Source: Flavobacterium succinicans LMG 10402 (GTDB lineage Bacteria; Bacteroidota; Bacteroidia; Flavobacteriales; Flavobacteriaceae). From it: a DNA stretch of 64,000 bases. Below the pieces are notes generated by a model. That model made no database searches. It was not told where the DNA came from and saw only the letters and a program-made list of their open reading frames with translations. Numbering within the stretch: the first letter of the stretch is position 1; each line of letters begins with the position of its first letter. The stretch spans positions 186,001-250,000 of the forward strand of contig NZ_JATV01000002.1 of the NCBI RefSeq assembly GCF_000611675.1. The letters run 5' to 3'. This document shows positions 9,757 to 19,479 of the stretch, in pieces. Both the position numbers and the translations under genes were made by a program.

Positions 9757-9795
9757 AAAAAGGTAGCTTTCTTAAATTTTGAAAGCTGCCTTTTT
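9757..9795. terminator. Bidirectional terminator between lgt and the flotillin gene
   Basis: A 15-bp stem (AAAAAGGTAGCTTTC at 9757-9771 with 9781-9795, one G-U pair) and a 9-nt loop, with A/T runs on both sides. It lies between convergent genes and could serve both. Confidence 0.85.
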
Positions 9796-9863
9796 GTTTG
9801 AAATCCAGTTTTCGAACCTACATTGAGAACATTTTATTCAATTAAATTCTTGGATAAGATGAA

Positions 9864-11381
9864 TTATACTTCTTTTTCTGTTGAAGAATCGATCGTATGT
9901 ACTGACTCTTTCGGGTCGTTTTCACCTTTTAAATAGGTAGGTAAATTCAATCCTGCCATATTGAATAAATCATTCAATGGCGGAACGGTTTTCATCATTC
10001 CTGATACAAAATTGGCAGTAGACCCATTGCCATCAGCATTGTTTCCAGAATCCCAAACGGTGATTTTATCAATTTTAATATTTTTAACGGCTTCCACTTG
10101 TGTTTTTACCAATTCTGGTAATTTCTCAATTAATAGCAATTGGAATGCTTTGGTTGGATCGCCACCTGCAGCACTTACCACTTCACGATATCCTTCGGCT
10201 TGCTTAGTCAAAATTTCATAAAGACCTTTAGCCTCTGCTTCCATTTTTGCAAAAATAGCATCAGCCTCCCCTTTGGCCAATTCCCTGGTTTTTTCAGCTT
10301 CTGCTTGTGCATCAATCACTGCTTTTTGCTTAGCAATTTCAGCTGGAATCACCACGTTGGCATTTTGAGTAGAACGTTCTCTTTCCGCACGTGCTGTCTC
10401 TGCTTTTTGTTCGGCTACGTAAGATTCTTCGAGCGCTTTGGCTTGTTGTACTTTTTCGGATGCCAATGCAATACGAAGCGCTTCTGCTTCTTTCTCTCTT
10501 CTAGCGGCTTCAGATTGAGCGATAGCAATTTTAGCCTCATTTTCCCCTTGAATCGCAATAGCATTTGCTTCTGAAGTAGCTACACGAGTATCTCTTAGCG
10601 CTTCTGCCTTACCAATACTTTCGTCTTTAAAAGCAGCCGCAATACTTACCTCACGATCTTTATTAGTAATCGCAATTTTCACATCACGATCTCTATGAGT
10701 TTCTGCAATTTGAACGTCTTTTTCACGATCAGCCATTGCTTTACCTGTTTCTCCAATCTTTTCTTGCTCTGCTACAGAAATCTTAGCTTCGTTAATCGCT
10801 TTGGCTGCTGCTTCTTTTCCTAAAGCTTCAATATAACCAGACTCATCTTTGATATCGGTTACGTTAACGTTAATCAGTTTTAAACCAATTTTCTTTAATT
10901 CAGAGTCCACATTTTTAGAGATGTTATCCAAAAATTTATCACGATCTGAGTTGATTTCTTCAATGGTCATGGTGGCAATAACCAAACGCAATTGTCCGAA
11001 TAAGATGTCTTTAGCCAATTCTTGAATTTGTTCTGGTGCCAAACCTAATAAACGCTCGGCAGCCGTATTCATACTATCGGCTTCTGTAGAAATGGCAATG
11101 GTAAAACGACAAGGCACATCGACTCTAATGTTTTGTCTCGAAAGGGCATTGGTCAAATTGGCTTCGATAGAAATAGGCTTTAAATCTAAGAACGAATAAT
11201 CCTGAATAACAGGCCAAATAAAGGCTCCTCCACCGTGCACGCACTTGGCAGAAGTCCCACCAGTTTTTCCATAAATAACTAAAATTTTGTCCGAAGGACA
11301 TCTTTTGTAGCGAGAAATCAAAGCAACAAAAGTTACAAATAGCACGATAGCGGCTACAACAATAATAATGATTTGTGACAT
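9864..11381 (-). CDS. floT: Flotillin-like SPFH/Band 7 protein
   Basis: A 505-residue membrane scaffold protein of the bacterial flotillin type, thought to organise membrane microdomains. It has one N-terminal membrane segment (residues 3-24), an SPFH domain (about 30-200, with VHGGGAFIWPVIQ and LDLKPISIEANLTNALS), and a long Ala/Glu-rich coiled coil (about 200-400) made of repeated AEAL/AEAE units. The C-terminus resembles B. subtilis FloT/YuaG. It is transcribed with the NfeD-like gene upstream (12-nt gap), the common pairing for flotillins. The symbol is by similarity only. Confidence 0.92.
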   Translation of the reverse strand: MSQIIIIVVAAIVLFVTFVALISRYKRCPSDKILVIYGKTGGTSAKCVHGGGAFIWPVIQDYSFLDLKPISIEANLTNALSRQNIRVDVPCRFTIAISTEADSMNTAAERLLGLAPEQIQELAKDILFGQLRLVIATMTIEEINSDRDKFLDNISKNVDSELKKIGLKLINVNVTDIKDESGYIEALGKEAAAKAINEAKISVAEQEKIGETGKAMADREKDVQIAETHRDRDVKIAITNKDREVSIAAAFKDESIGKAEALRDTRVATSEANAIAIQGENEAKIAIAQSEAARREKEAEALRIALASEKVQQAKALEESYVAEQKAETARAERERSTQNANVVIPAEIAKQKAVIDAQAEAEKTRELAKGEADAIFAKMEAEAKGLYEILTKQAEGYREVVSAAGGDPTKAFQLLLIEKLPELVKTQVEAVKNIKIDKITVWDSGNNADGNGSTANFVSGMMKTVPPLNDLFNMAGLNLPTYLKGENDPKESVHTIDSSTEKEV

Positions 11382-11393
11382 ATAAATAAGAAA

Positions 11394-11951
11394 TTAGATT
11401 TTTTCGACAACAACTAAATGGTCTTCTACACCGACTACTTTTACGGTACTACCAGAGGGCAGTTTTTCTGTAGAAAAGGTAATAGCATCCAATTCATGAA
11501 ACGCACCATTGACACTCACTTGAATTTTGCCCTTACCTGATTTAGCTTCAGGAATGGTTAAATACACTTCGGCAGTTTTATGAAGGGTGTTTTCAAGTTT
11601 AAAACTATTATCCTCCGAAAGTTTTAAAATTTGCTTGATCAACAAAAAGAACAGCCCCACAAAAAGCACACCCACAACAACAGCAATTCCAATTAAGATC
11701 ATTTTGTTGCTGATACTTTGATAAAAGGAAATTCCTGTCCAACTGAATCCTAATAAAAAATTGATCAAGTTTCGAAGTGTAAATACCTCAAATGGCATAT
11801 CACCATCTATGCCTTCGGTATCAGCATCGGCTTCAGCACCGCTTAATCCCACAAAGGTGGTAATAGTTTGTAATAGAAAAAAAATGCTTACCGGTAAAGC
11901 AATATACCAGAAAGCCTTAAGAAGTGGTTCATAATTTTCTAGAAAATCCAT
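11394..11951 (-). CDS. NfeD-like/YuaF-type membrane protein
   Basis: A 185-residue protein with two or three N-terminal membrane segments (about residues 12-32, 60-80 and 86-108) and a C-terminal OB-like domain (about 115-185) ending SGSTVKVVGVEDHLVVVEKI. This is the NfeD2/YuaF plan; such proteins are encoded next to flotillins and probably modulate them. It is the first gene of a two-gene unit with the flotillin gene. The N-terminal half is less conserved than the OB domain. Confidence 0.8.
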   Translation of the reverse strand: MDFLENYEPLLKAFWYIALPVSIFFLLQTITTFVGLSGAEADADTEGIDGDMPFEVFTLRNLINFLLGFSWTGISFYQSISNKMILIGIAVVVGVLFVGLFFLLIKQILKLSEDNSFKLENTLHKTAEVYLTIPEAKSGKGKIQVSVNGAFHELDAITFSTEKLPSGSTVKVVGVEDHLVVVEKI

Positions 11952-12051
11952 AATTGTTAAGTTAGTTTAACAATTATACGATTACTTTTTATAAAGGTTA
12001 CAAAAAATTCTGGAATTTAATTAAAATATAACTTTTGCTACAAAACAAAAA

Positions 12052-12079
12052 AAAGACTGCCTAACGAAAGACAGTCTTT
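12052..12079 (-). terminator. Hairpin terminator after the partial icmF copy
   Basis: AAAGACTG (12052-12059) pairs with CAGTCTTT (12072-12079) and a run of A precedes it, giving a T-run on the minus strand. It differs in sequence from the terminator of the full-length icmF at 19902-19939, so the duplication does not include the terminator. Confidence 0.65.
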
Positions 12080-12097
12080 ATATCAATTTTAAAAGTG

Positions 12098-12332
12098 TAG
12101 GATTACATATTTCTTCTGTACTGTCCACCTACTTCAAACAAGGAAGCGGTAATTTGCCCTAAAGAACATACTTTTGTTGCTTCCATCAAATGATCGAAGA
12201 TGTTTTCATTCTTAATAGCTGCTTCCTGTAAGGTTTTCAAATGTTTGGCAACCAAATCTGCATTGGCTTTTTGCAAATTATTCAACATGGTGATTTGGTA
12301 TTGCTTTTCTTCTTCGGTAGCTCGAATTACTT
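12098..12332 (-). repeat. Direct repeat, copy 1: duplicated 3' end of icmF
   Basis: About 235 bp match 19953-20187 in the same orientation with five mismatches by eye (about 98% identity). The two copies bracket the protease/cohesin gene pair. Four of the five differences are synonymous in the icmF frame; the fifth changes Q to K. Confidence 0.9.
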
Positions 12333-12345
12333 TTGGCATTGTCAC
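12103..12345 (-). pseudogene. C-terminal fragment of the fused mutase IcmF (80 codons)
   Basis: The last 75 residues equal the C-terminus of the full-length IcmF encoded at 19958-23398, except one K for Q. The first five codons (MTMPK) are new and supply an ATG; they replace the ...PAE of the parent. The fragment covers only the end of the mutase domain and cannot be catalytic alone. It keeps an open frame and mostly synonymous changes, so it may be translated, but the simplest reading is a remnant of the event that placed the protease/cohesin pair here. Confidence 0.8.
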
Positions 12346-12379
12346 TATTTATTTAACTACTTTCAGAAAACGACAATAG

Positions 12380-15300
12380 TTATATCTTAATTATTTTTTT
12401 TGAAATACTCCCTTTCGATGTAAATATTCTTAAAAAATAATTTCCAGCAGCAAAACTTTGAAACGGAATTACATTTGTACTATATCGCCCTACCAATTCC
12501 CCTGAACTATTATACAATTCAATTTTTTCCAAAACCAATTCTTCAGGTATTGCGATTTCAACAATATCTCTTGTTGGATTTGGATGCGCTACGACTTCGA
12601 TTGTTTTTTCATAGGAATCTGTTGATAGATTTTTTGTAATTGAAATTGACACTATCACAACATTACTATTCCTGTATCCATCATTTGCTTGATAAGTAAA
12701 ACTATCCGAAGTTGTTTCAGAACCGTTGTGAACATAAGTAAAAGTTCCGTTACTGTTCAAAGTCAAAGTTCCATTGCTTACACCAGATACCAAGACCGCA
12801 CCAAGTGGATTGTTTTCGGCCTCGGTATCGTTGGCCAAAACACTAATTGCACCTCCAACAAGAGTAGTTGCTGTGCCTGCTTCAACCACTGTGATTTGAT
12901 CGGCAACCGCTATTGGAGCATCATTCGCTGGGCTAACTGTAATAGTAACTGTAATTGTGTTGCTATTTAATTTTCCATCATTTGTTTGATAAGTAAAACT
13001 ATCCGAAGTTGTTTCAGAACCGTTGTGAACATAACTGAATGTTCCGTTACTGTTCAAAGTCAAAGTTCCATTGCTTACACCAGATACCAAGACCGCACTA
13101 AGTGGATTGTTTTCTGCATCGGTATCGTTGGTCAACACACTAGCTGCACCTCCAACTAGAGTAGTTGCTGCACCTGCTTCGGCTACTGTGATTTGATCGG
13201 CAATTGCTATTGGAACATCATTCACTGGACTAACTGTTATGCTAACTGTAACTGTGTTGCTATTTAAATTTCCATCATTTACTTGATAAGTAAAACTGTC
13301 TGAAGTTGTTTCAGAACCATTGTGTACATAATTGAATGTACCGTTGCTGTTCAAAGTCAAAGTACCGTTGCTTACACCTGATACCAAGACCGCACTAAGT
13401 AGATTGTTTTCGGCATCGGTATCATTGGTCAACACACTAGTTGCACCTCCAACAAGAGTAGTTACTGTGCCTGCTTCGGCAACTGCGATTTGATCGGCAA
13501 CCGCTATTGGCGCGTCATTGAGTGTTATTTTCCCTTCCTCTAATGCTATACTAGCGATATTTTGATTTGAAGTGTTACTTAAAATAACGTTGGAATAAAC
13601 AAAAAAATAATTCCTGGAACTGAGATTAGCATTTAAAAACACAGGGAAGTTTAATATTGATTCACTACCTGCACTTATAGATGCACTAGAGAAACTATAT
13701 AACAAAATCCTATATTTATTTCCACTTAATAATGAAGCCGACACATTAAAACCTGCTGACCTCGCTGTAGTTGTGAGATTTGAGGATTGTAAGATAAAAC
13801 CAGAAGGAAGTTCAACGTCAAACTGTACAGCTCTTACGGCATCATTATTCTTGAGTAGGATTGAAAAATTATTCAATTGATTTTTAATCCCCACTTGGTT
13901 TTGAATCATTACATAATTAGGAGAAAAAACAGAAGCCTGAACATTTACTATTTTTTGTAAATCGGGACCGTTATATCTAAAAGAAATTGTTTCAGAAAAA
14001 GAACCATTATTCGTTGGCTTATATTTGAGCTCCACCATTTTACTTGCACCGGGTAAAATCTCAATTGGCAAAGGCGTGCTAATGACCATTTGGCTAGAAG
14101 AGGTTACGATCGAATCTATAATCAGAAGCGAAGAACCTGTATTATATAAAGTCACATCAGTTGTTCTTGATTCTGTAATAGGAATGTTTCCGTAAGAGAT
14201 GGAATTAGTGCTTAAACTTAGATTTGATGCGCTAATTTGTATAGAACCATTGAATGCATCCGACACAATATTACCCAATGTGGTACTGGAAAGTATCGGG
14301 TTGGAAATACTCAAATTATAAATCCCAGACGATACCGCGGGTTTTAATTTGAATCGAAACAATTCGCCATTGTTTCCATTGAACTCTTTGTTTGAACTTG
14401 AAAATGCGATAAACCGCAAGGTATTCCCATTTACAACAGAAGCACTAATACTATGACCATTAAACCGTGAGGATTGTATAACAGAATTATTCACATAGGC
14501 GATATCAGCGGGAAGCAAGACGTCTAATTGAAAACCATTAAAAGCTTCCATATTATTGACATAAACAGGAATCTCAATTTCGGTATTAATAGTGCCACTG
14601 CCGTTACCAATATGAATTTCATTAACAGCATAAACTGTTGAACTTAAGGCAATAGTTTGTATGTTTCTGATCGGATCTGGGTCATTATTTTGAAACCCAA
14701 GATGCAACGTGGTATTTATTTTGGTAGCGGTATTTAACCCAACTGTTAATTTTTTGGTTTCGTTTGGACTTATGCTAACAGGATACGTATCAAGAACAGC
14801 AAAAGGTGCAATCGAGGAATTTCCGCTAAGTACCAAAGGGAGATTGCCGGTGTTTTGAATCGAAATTTGGCGTGTTGGAGTACTCCCAATTGGAGTTTTA
14901 CCAAAATCTATACTGTTGCTCAAAAGGCTGAGCATCGGGCCTTTTACTACAACATTTTGATTGCTACCTGTGATAGGAATCCCAGCCCCTAGTGGAGAGG
15001 ACCCAATTACATTACTGAAACTACAATTAAAAGTACCCGCTACCGTTTTGGATTTCATTTTAAGATGCACCAATTGACCTAAGCTCTGATTTAAGACTGC
15101 GTTGGATGCCGAATAAATGATAACTCGTATTATTCCAGGCGACGGTTTGCTTACGGAAAGGGAATGGTTAGGGGCCATACTAGTTAAAACATGACCGCTC
15201 AATAATTCAATTGCAGTTGCATTGTAATTCAGGTCAAATTGCAAAGCAGCAATATTATCTTGATTTTGCAATGAAATGCTTATCTCAAAATCAGAACCAG

Positions 15301-15400
15301 TTCCCACTTCAACAGCTTGAAAGGAAAGCGTATTTTGAGCAAATAATGTTGATGGCACTAAATTGACGAAGACCAGTAAGAAAAATAGTTTACATTTCAT
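12380..15400 (-). CDS. T9SS-secreted protein with three cohesin-like domains, two ASH domains and cadherin-like repeats
   Basis: A 1006-residue secreted protein. Order seen: signal peptide (1-21); cohesin-like domain 1 (about 23-155, IAALQFDLNYNATAIELLSG); choice-of-anchor/ASH-type domain (155-258, SIDFGKTPIGS); cohesin-like 2 (260-390); second ASH-type domain (392-492); cohesin-like 3 (495-628); three near-identical 99-residue cadherin-like repeats (about 628-923, each with VLTNDTDAENN); T9SS type A sorting domain (about 930-1006, AHPNPTRDIVEIAIP). Cohesins bind dockerins, and the gene just upstream encodes a protease with a dockerin. The 2-nt gap implies translational coupling. No catalytic domain is seen, so a surface scaffold or adhesin role is inferred. 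Cohesin calls rest on pattern reading. Confidence 0.8.
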   Translation of the reverse strand: MKCKLFFLLVFVNLVPSTLFAQNTLSFQAVEVGTGSDFEISISLQNQDNIAALQFDLNYNATAIELLSGHVLTSMAPNHSLSVSKPSPGIIRVIIYSASNAVLNQSLGQLVHLKMKSKTVAGTFNCSFSNVIGSSPLGAGIPITGSNQNVVVKGPMLSLLSNSIDFGKTPIGSTPTRQISIQNTGNLPLVLSGNSSIAPFAVLDTYPVSISPNETKKLTVGLNTATKINTTLHLGFQNNDPDPIRNIQTIALSSTVYAVNEIHIGNGSGTINTEIEIPVYVNNMEAFNGFQLDVLLPADIAYVNNSVIQSSRFNGHSISASVVNGNTLRFIAFSSSNKEFNGNNGELFRFKLKPAVSSGIYNLSISNPILSSTTLGNIVSDAFNGSIQISASNLSLSTNSISYGNIPITESRTTDVTLYNTGSSLLIIDSIVTSSSQMVISTPLPIEILPGASKMVELKYKPTNNGSFSETISFRYNGPDLQKIVNVQASVFSPNYVMIQNQVGIKNQLNNFSILLKNNDAVRAVQFDVELPSGFILQSSNLTTTARSAGFNVSASLLSGNKYRILLYSFSSASISAGSESILNFPVFLNANLSSRNYFFVYSNVILSNTSNQNIASIALEEGKITLNDAPIAVADQIAVAEAGTVTTLVGGATSVLTNDTDAENNLLSAVLVSGVSNGTLTLNSNGTFNYVHNGSETTSDSFTYQVNDGNLNSNTVTVSITVSPVNDVPIAIADQITVAEAGAATTLVGGAASVLTNDTDAENNPLSAVLVSGVSNGTLTLNSNGTFSYVHNGSETTSDSFTYQTNDGKLNSNTITVTITVSPANDAPIAVADQITVVEAGTATTLVGGAISVLANDTEAENNPLGAVLVSGVSNGTLTLNSNGTFTYVHNGSETTSDSFTYQANDGYRNSNVVIVSISITKNLSTDSYEKTIEVVAHPNPTRDIVEIAIPEELVLEKIELYNSSGELVGRYSTNVIPFQSFAAGNYFLRIFTSKGSISKKIIKI
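12630..13517 (-). repeat. Three tandem 297-bp coding repeats
   Basis: Three in-frame copies of a 297-bp unit encode 99-residue cadherin-like domains. Long blocks are identical at nucleotide level, such as those encoding SGVSNGTLTLNSNGTF. Such identity allows recombination to change the copy number. Confidence 0.9.
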
Positions 15401-15402
15401 TG

Positions 15403-18400
15403 TTATTTTTTAACAATTATTTTTTTAACAATTCTATCTTTTAGCTCTCCATTCCTCTCCACATCCATGACCAAAATATACACATTGCTGCTAAGATTGT
15501 TCAATTCTAGATTGGCCGTGCCATAACCAGAGGTGTTTTTAAAATTACCTTGATTCCATACTTTTTGACCTAATAAATCAAAAACACTGAATGAAACGGC
15601 ATCCATCTTTTCTGGCAAGTAGTATTCTATGTTCACTGTTCCTTTGGTTGGATTAGGAGACAGACTAGTGATAACAGAAAAATTAGTTTGCAAAGGTGCG
15701 TTAATGTCAGGTATTGCGTTTTTATTGTATAGTGCATTTAGTTTGCTACCATTTGGTGTTCCTACCACTGCTTTGCTAATATCTAAATCTCCTCCTACAG
15801 CCGCATTTTTGGTTAAAAGCTTGGTTTTTCCAGCCGGAATCGTAGTACCATTAAAACTATAGATCATAATAACTTTTTGATTGTCTTGTGGATAAGCAAT
15901 CGATTCAAAACCAGAAACGGCAGCTGATTTTGTATAATCGAAATCAGCATTGAACGCAAGTTGGACACCTCCTATTGCTTTTTTTGATTCCACATACAAA
16001 TCATTTCCTTCCCAATAAAACAATGCCTCACCAATCGCTTCTTTAGAGTAAAAGGTGATGTTGTTTTTGGCAGACGCTGTTTTTCCTGTTTTAGGTTTTA
16101 AAATGATATCAACTGTTCCTACAATGTCTAAAACATTAATGGATTGGTCTGCATTGACATCGGCTGCTTTGAAGATAAAAGGAGTAGGGTTGTTCCCCAA
16201 AATATAATCCACAGACTGCACTAAATCCATTACATTCACATCGAAATCACCATTACCGTCTCCGAGCTTAGAGGTCAGTGGACTAGAAGCCACCACCTTC
16301 GAATAATCGGTTTCTTCTAAATTGGTTCTAAGAATTTTATATTGGTAGTAATAGTTTTGCCCTTCTACCACATCAAAGTCAGTATAGGTTGCGGTTGGAA
16401 TAAGGTTTTGGTTAATTTTTACTGGATCTGTAAAAGAGCCATCTGTATTGGCTTTATAACGATACATATTGTACCCCAAAACATCTTCGAGTACAGTATC
16501 GGTTGGCGCTTCCCAATCTAAGGCAACCTTCCCCAATCCCGGAGTAGCTTCAAAACCTACAGAAGCTGAACCAGCACTTTGCACCAACATATTGAACCTG
16601 TAATCCTCAACAGGAATATCAAAATAATCCAAATCTCTGGCACCTTCTACTCGTATCCTATTGATTCCATCAGCAGCACCAATTTTCACTTCGTGTGTCA
16701 CGCTGTAAATTTTACCATCAGGTGACCATGTGCCTTTTTCTGCAATAATTTTTTGGTTGTATGGTTCTCTTACTCCATAACTTATTTGGGGCGGATAATT
16801 AGTATCCATTGCTCTGTTAAAATAGATGTCAAATTGATGCGTACCTATTCCTACTGGATCTATTTGCTCATACTCATCTTGGGCATCTTTTCCATTTACT
16901 AGCACCTTCCAAACTATACCATGGTTTTCTTCATAAGGGATTTTGGAAATAGTACTCATATTCATTAGACCAGAATAACTTGAATAGTTCAGTACATCTC
17001 TTACCTCTCTTCTATACTTAGATGGGTCTGATGTGCCCAAATAAGCAGAAATTGGCTTTGTGGTTCTATCAGAATTAATATCAAAAGAAAGTACATTGTC
17101 AAATATATTTAATTCACTAAAATAATTATAATCTTGATTAAAAAGAATTCCTGCATAATCTGGATTGTTCTTTATTATATTTAAATTACTACCTCTAACT
17201 GATAGGTTATATCCCAAACGCAAAGTCTTATTATAATAAAAATTACTTTTGGAAAAAATGGTATTATAACTATAAATTAAAAATTGGAAAAAACTTGATG
17301 CAACTAATAAATTGGAAGCGTTTATATTTCTTGAATTACTCCCAAAAAGAGAACTTGAAGATACACCTTTAAATGTAACAAAATCTAATATTGAGGCATT
17401 TGGATTATCACTCAAAAATTCAAATCCAGACCAGAAATTTGCCTCATTTTGAAAAGTAATTACTCCTTCTCTATTGCCTAAAGCAACGATGCGAGAACTA
17501 TCAAATAAAGAAATTTTCTTGTTGTCGGAAATTAGAATAGTAGTCCCGGGTTCAATAGTTATTGTCGCATTTTCTGAAAAAATGACATTGTCGGACACCA
17601 AGTATTCCTTATTGGCGTACAAAGTCATATCTTTATTGATAATCCCAAATAAAAGAATAGAATTCTTTACAGTAATCACATATTCCGTAGAAGTTAGAAA
17701 CTCTTTATTTGGGCCCGACCACACTTTTAGAGCAAATTTGATATTGACATTATTGGCTACATTGGAAGCAATTTGTATTTTCAAGGCTTTTGTTAAGTCT
17801 TGCAGGCTTGCATAGGCCGTTATGGAGCCAATAGCGATTTCGGGTACTAGAATAGTGGCTTTGGATTGGTCTTCAAATTCAGCAAATTCAATCCCTACTC
17901 TCACATCATTAGTAGGACCCCAGTAGTTTTTAATGAGTGGAAAAACATCCACAATTTCATTCGGTTCCAAGAAGCCATTTCCATTTTGCCCATTGCTATT
18001 GTCCTTGTTGATAGCAGACAAAACTTTCAATTCGGGCGTTGGAGTAACCTCCATAGCTGCTTTGAAGTTCACAAACGAAGCCGATGTATTTATTAAATTA
18101 CCAAACAACAATTCTTTACTATCGTTCGGTTTTTGTTGCAAGTATAATGCAATACCACCAGAAACCAAAGGAGCGGCCATAGAAGTACCTGTCAAAGAAC
18201 GATATCCTCCATTGGGTACCGTACTCATGATCCCAGAGCCCGGAGCCTTAACTTCATAATTTAACAAATTAGGATAGCTCGAAAAGATGGATCCATCTTG
18301 ATCATAGTTTGAATATTGAGCGATGTCTTGCGTTCCCAAAACAAAAGAGTACGCCCCAGGGTAAAATGGAACTCCTGGTAACTTATCTGGGCATAGACCA

Positions 18401-19479
18401 GGACCTATGCAACTTGCATTATTCCCTGCTGCCCCAACCAATACACTAGTGGCATAGGCATTTTCTAAGGCATTACGTAAGGTTATCGATTCAGCAAAAG
18501 AACCAAAACTCATGTTAATGATAGTTGCACCATTAATACTAGCATATTGCACAGCTAAAGCAATGGTGCTTGCATTTCCCTCACCATTACTTTGAAAAAC
18601 TTTTAGAGGCATCAGTTTGACATTCCATGCAGCACCGGCCACTCCAAGATTGTTGCCACCTACTGCACCAGCTATTCCTGCCACGTGCGTCCCATGCATA
18701 TTATCATCAAGTGGCGCATTATCATTATTGATAAAATCCCAGCCTCGTATATCGTCTATAAACCCATTGCCGTCATCGTCAAATCCAGCAATACCATTCA
18801 ACTCTTTGGTATTTATCCAGATATTAGGTTCCAAATCAGGGTGGTTGTAATCGACTCCTGTGTCCAAAATGGCAATAGTTTGGGAACCATTACCTGTACC
18901 ATAGGTATCCCAAACTTCGTTAAGGTGTATTGCAGCAATGTTCGATTGTTGGCTAAACAAAGGGTCGTTTGGAGTGACAAGTGTAGTTGTTGCTTTTGTA
19001 TTTTTTAAATCGGCTTCAGTATAGATTTTCGAATCAACTGTAAAGTCATTTACACTATAGTTATAATCCGGTTCGGCATACTCTACATTTGGATTTGCTT
19101 TAAGATTTTCCGCAAGCGCTAAAACATTCTCTTGTTTGTCTTTTAAATCGAGTACAAAAGTATTTTTTAAAGAATGTACTTCCTTTAATCTACTGTCTTT
19201 AAAACCCGCTTGTTTTCGCATCGTGCTTTTTTCAACAGACTGCTGGTTAAACATAACAGTTGTTGTAGCTACTTTATTTTCAATCCCTAGAAGCTTACCT
19301 ATGTTTTCACTAGTAGCTCCTACACCTTTACTTGTATAGGAAATTTTCGCATTAACATTGTCTTTTAATTTTACGATGATCTTTCCCGGAGTAAAATTCA
19401 TCATATCCTGACGTGGATCATGTTTTTGTGACCAGATACACTGAGAAACCAAAAACATTAGCAATAAAGTTTTTTTCAT
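15403..19479 (-). CDS. S8 (subtilisin-like) serine protease with dockerin and T9SS sorting domain
   Basis: A 1358-residue secreted protease. Signal peptide (1-17), then an inhibitor I9-like prodomain (about 30-145). The catalytic domain spans about 170-465 with the triad D206 (AILDTGVDYNHPD), H262 (MHGTHVAG) and S433 (GTSMAAP); N353/N354 is the oxyanion region. A beta-rich linker with a possible beta-helix part follows, then an Fn3-like domain (about 980-1065), a type I dockerin (about 1072-1128) with two perfect DxNxDxxxNxxD calcium loops, a cohesin-like segment (about 1140-1270, IGGVQLAFNADFDYTKSA), and a T9SS sorting domain (about 1283-1358). It is first in an operon with the cohesin-domain gene. 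Protease and dockerin calls are strong; the cohesin-like segment is tentative. Confidence 0.92.
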   Translation of the reverse strand: MKKTLLLMFLVSQCIWSQKHDPRQDMMNFTPGKIIVKLKDNVNAKISYTSKGVGATSENIGKLLGIENKVATTTVMFNQQSVEKSTMRKQAGFKDSRLKEVHSLKNTFVLDLKDKQENVLALAENLKANPNVEYAEPDYNYSVNDFTVDSKIYTEADLKNTKATTTLVTPNDPLFSQQSNIAAIHLNEVWDTYGTGNGSQTIAILDTGVDYNHPDLEPNIWINTKELNGIAGFDDDGNGFIDDIRGWDFINNDNAPLDDNMHGTHVAGIAGAVGGNNLGVAGAAWNVKLMPLKVFQSNGEGNASTIALAVQYASINGATIINMSFGSFAESITLRNALENAYATSVLVGAAGNNASCIGPGLCPDKLPGVPFYPGAYSFVLGTQDIAQYSNYDQDGSIFSSYPNLLNYEVKAPGSGIMSTVPNGGYRSLTGTSMAAPLVSGGIALYLQQKPNDSKELLFGNLINTSASFVNFKAAMEVTPTPELKVLSAINKDNSNGQNGNGFLEPNEIVDVFPLIKNYWGPTNDVRVGIEFAEFEDQSKATILVPEIAIGSITAYASLQDLTKALKIQIASNVANNVNIKFALKVWSGPNKEFLTSTEYVITVKNSILLFGIINKDMTLYANKEYLVSDNVIFSENATITIEPGTTILISDNKKISLFDSSRIVALGNREGVITFQNEANFWSGFEFLSDNPNASILDFVTFKGVSSSSLFGSNSRNINASNLLVASSFFQFLIYSYNTIFSKSNFYYNKTLRLGYNLSVRGSNLNIIKNNPDYAGILFNQDYNYFSELNIFDNVLSFDINSDRTTKPISAYLGTSDPSKYRREVRDVLNYSSYSGLMNMSTISKIPYEENHGIVWKVLVNGKDAQDEYEQIDPVGIGTHQFDIYFNRAMDTNYPPQISYGVREPYNQKIIAEKGTWSPDGKIYSVTHEVKIGAADGINRIRVEGARDLDYFDIPVEDYRFNMLVQSAGSASVGFEATPGLGKVALDWEAPTDTVLEDVLGYNMYRYKANTDGSFTDPVKINQNLIPTATYTDFDVVEGQNYYYQYKILRTNLEETDYSKVVASSPLTSKLGDGNGDFDVNVMDLVQSVDYILGNNPTPFIFKAADVNADQSINVLDIVGTVDIILKPKTGKTASAKNNITFYSKEAIGEALFYWEGNDLYVESKKAIGGVQLAFNADFDYTKSAAVSGFESIAYPQDNQKVIMIYSFNGTTIPAGKTKLLTKNAAVGGDLDISKAVVGTPNGSKLNALYNKNAIPDINAPLQTNFSVITSLSPNPTKGTVNIEYYLPEKMDAVSFSVFDLLGQKVWNQGNFKNTSGYGTANLELNNLSSNVYILVMDVERNGELKDRIVKKIIVKK

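Noticed and set aside
10140..10574. 144-codon Phe/Cys-rich frame on the plus strand
   Set aside because: Antisense to the Ala/Glu-rich coiled coil of the flotillin gene; composition is an artefact of that coding strand.
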